From positions 35,773,204-35,837,203 of the forward strand of contig OX381710.1 in NCBI GenBank assembly GCA_947462335.1: DNA of 64,000 nt, given 5' to 3'. The notes below the pieces were generated by a model. That model made no database searches, was not told where the DNA came from, and worked only from the letters and a program-made list of their open reading frames with translations. Shown here piece by piece: positions 63,582-64,000 of the stretch; within the stretch, counting starts at the first letter, position 1; each line of letters opens with the position of its first letter. The DNA comes from Harmothoe impar. Its lineage: Eukaryota > Annelida > Polychaeta > Phyllodocida > Polynoidae. Made by a program: the position numbers and the translations under genes.

Positions 63582-64000
63582 TATTCAAGAATCAGCTTCT
63601 TGATTAAGTTGATAGTGTGGATGAAAGGATACTGCACCACACAGCAGGGCGGGCACTGAGGCAGTATTCCGTTCACGTCCACAGACACAGGGTATGGACT
63701 CCACGTCCCTCTTTGTAGTGGTGATTGGCTGCCCTAGAGGCTGATAAAATCTATTATCATGAGCAAAAGGATTAAACATCTCTATACACAATGTGACTGC
63801 TTGTCAATCTATCAGCGTCTTTGGTTTAAGTAGTCCCAGACAATATTGTTGCTGTATACTTATATCTATACACCGTAGATATTTTGAAATGACTTTCAGT
63901 GCTCAAGCCATAAGCACAATTCGCAATCTATACTTCCTATGCGTGTGCTGAAATAGTATACAAGAACTAACGGTCTGTCATAAGATAGTGTACGAAATTT
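63582..64000. other. End of window, nothing recognised
   Basis: AT-rich intron sequence without frames or repeats of note. Confidence 0.5.

Overview
The window is animal nuclear DNA. It holds one recognisable host gene, with GT-AG introns of up to 22.7 kb, in AT-rich DNA packed with LINE retrotransposons and small terminal-inverted-repeat (TIR) elements. The CR1/jockey-like LINEs, many TA-, TTAA- and TWA-flanked MITEs and high DNA-transposon load suggest a marine invertebrate (lancelet, mollusc and hemichordate are all possible). The sequence alone does not fix the species. There are no prokaryotic operons, no CRISPR arrays and no convincing RNA genes.

Region 1 (1-27514) is a tandem pair of 13.8 kb units. 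Bases 1-13738 recur at 13778-27514, and the only difference I noticed is a poly-C tract of 19 versus 18. The unit carries no host gene. It contains a dead CR1/jockey-like LINE on the minus strand (5155-9651) into which three different MITEs have inserted, each with its own target-site duplication. It also carries a 734 bp near-perfect palindrome flanked by TTAA, a plus-strand LINE scrap, a cluster of GATATC-centred palindromes and a 2.0 kb TA-flanked TIR element. The second copy ends 139 bp before the start codon of the host gene, so either a very young duplication or an assembly artefact abuts its promoter.

Region 2 (27515-64000) is the plus-strand gene NUP54, encoding the FG nucleoporin p54 of the central channel of the nuclear pore. 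Seven exons (27653-61979) give 441 codons. The last ~65 residues expected from the family lie beyond the window. In intron 4 the 3' end of exon 4 and its splice donor are amplified into a 13-copy array. Intron 1 holds a 3.4 kb Harbinger-like TIR element with other MITEs inside.

Intron 6 (22.7 kb) holds a 374 bp satellite and, antisense to NUP54, a LINE with intact reading frames (about 41.8-49.9 kb) of unusual architecture. Its ORF1 carries a coiled coil, an RRM-like region and a C-terminal NADAR (YbiA-like) domain. A separate small ORF encodes an SGNH/GDSL hydrolase, and a third encodes endonuclease-reverse transcriptase. This LINE is the most interesting object in the window. The last third of intron 6 and intron 7 hold a dense cluster of palindromic, probably TTAA-targeting repeats, a three-level nest of DNA elements, and candidate regulatory sites (CTCF-like motifs and a TAATCC cluster).

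The LINE products would act together: ORF1 as RNA-binding chaperone, the hydrolase in an unknown accessory role, and EN-RT for target-primed reverse transcription. The MITEs have no transposase here and would need enzymes supplied from elsewhere.
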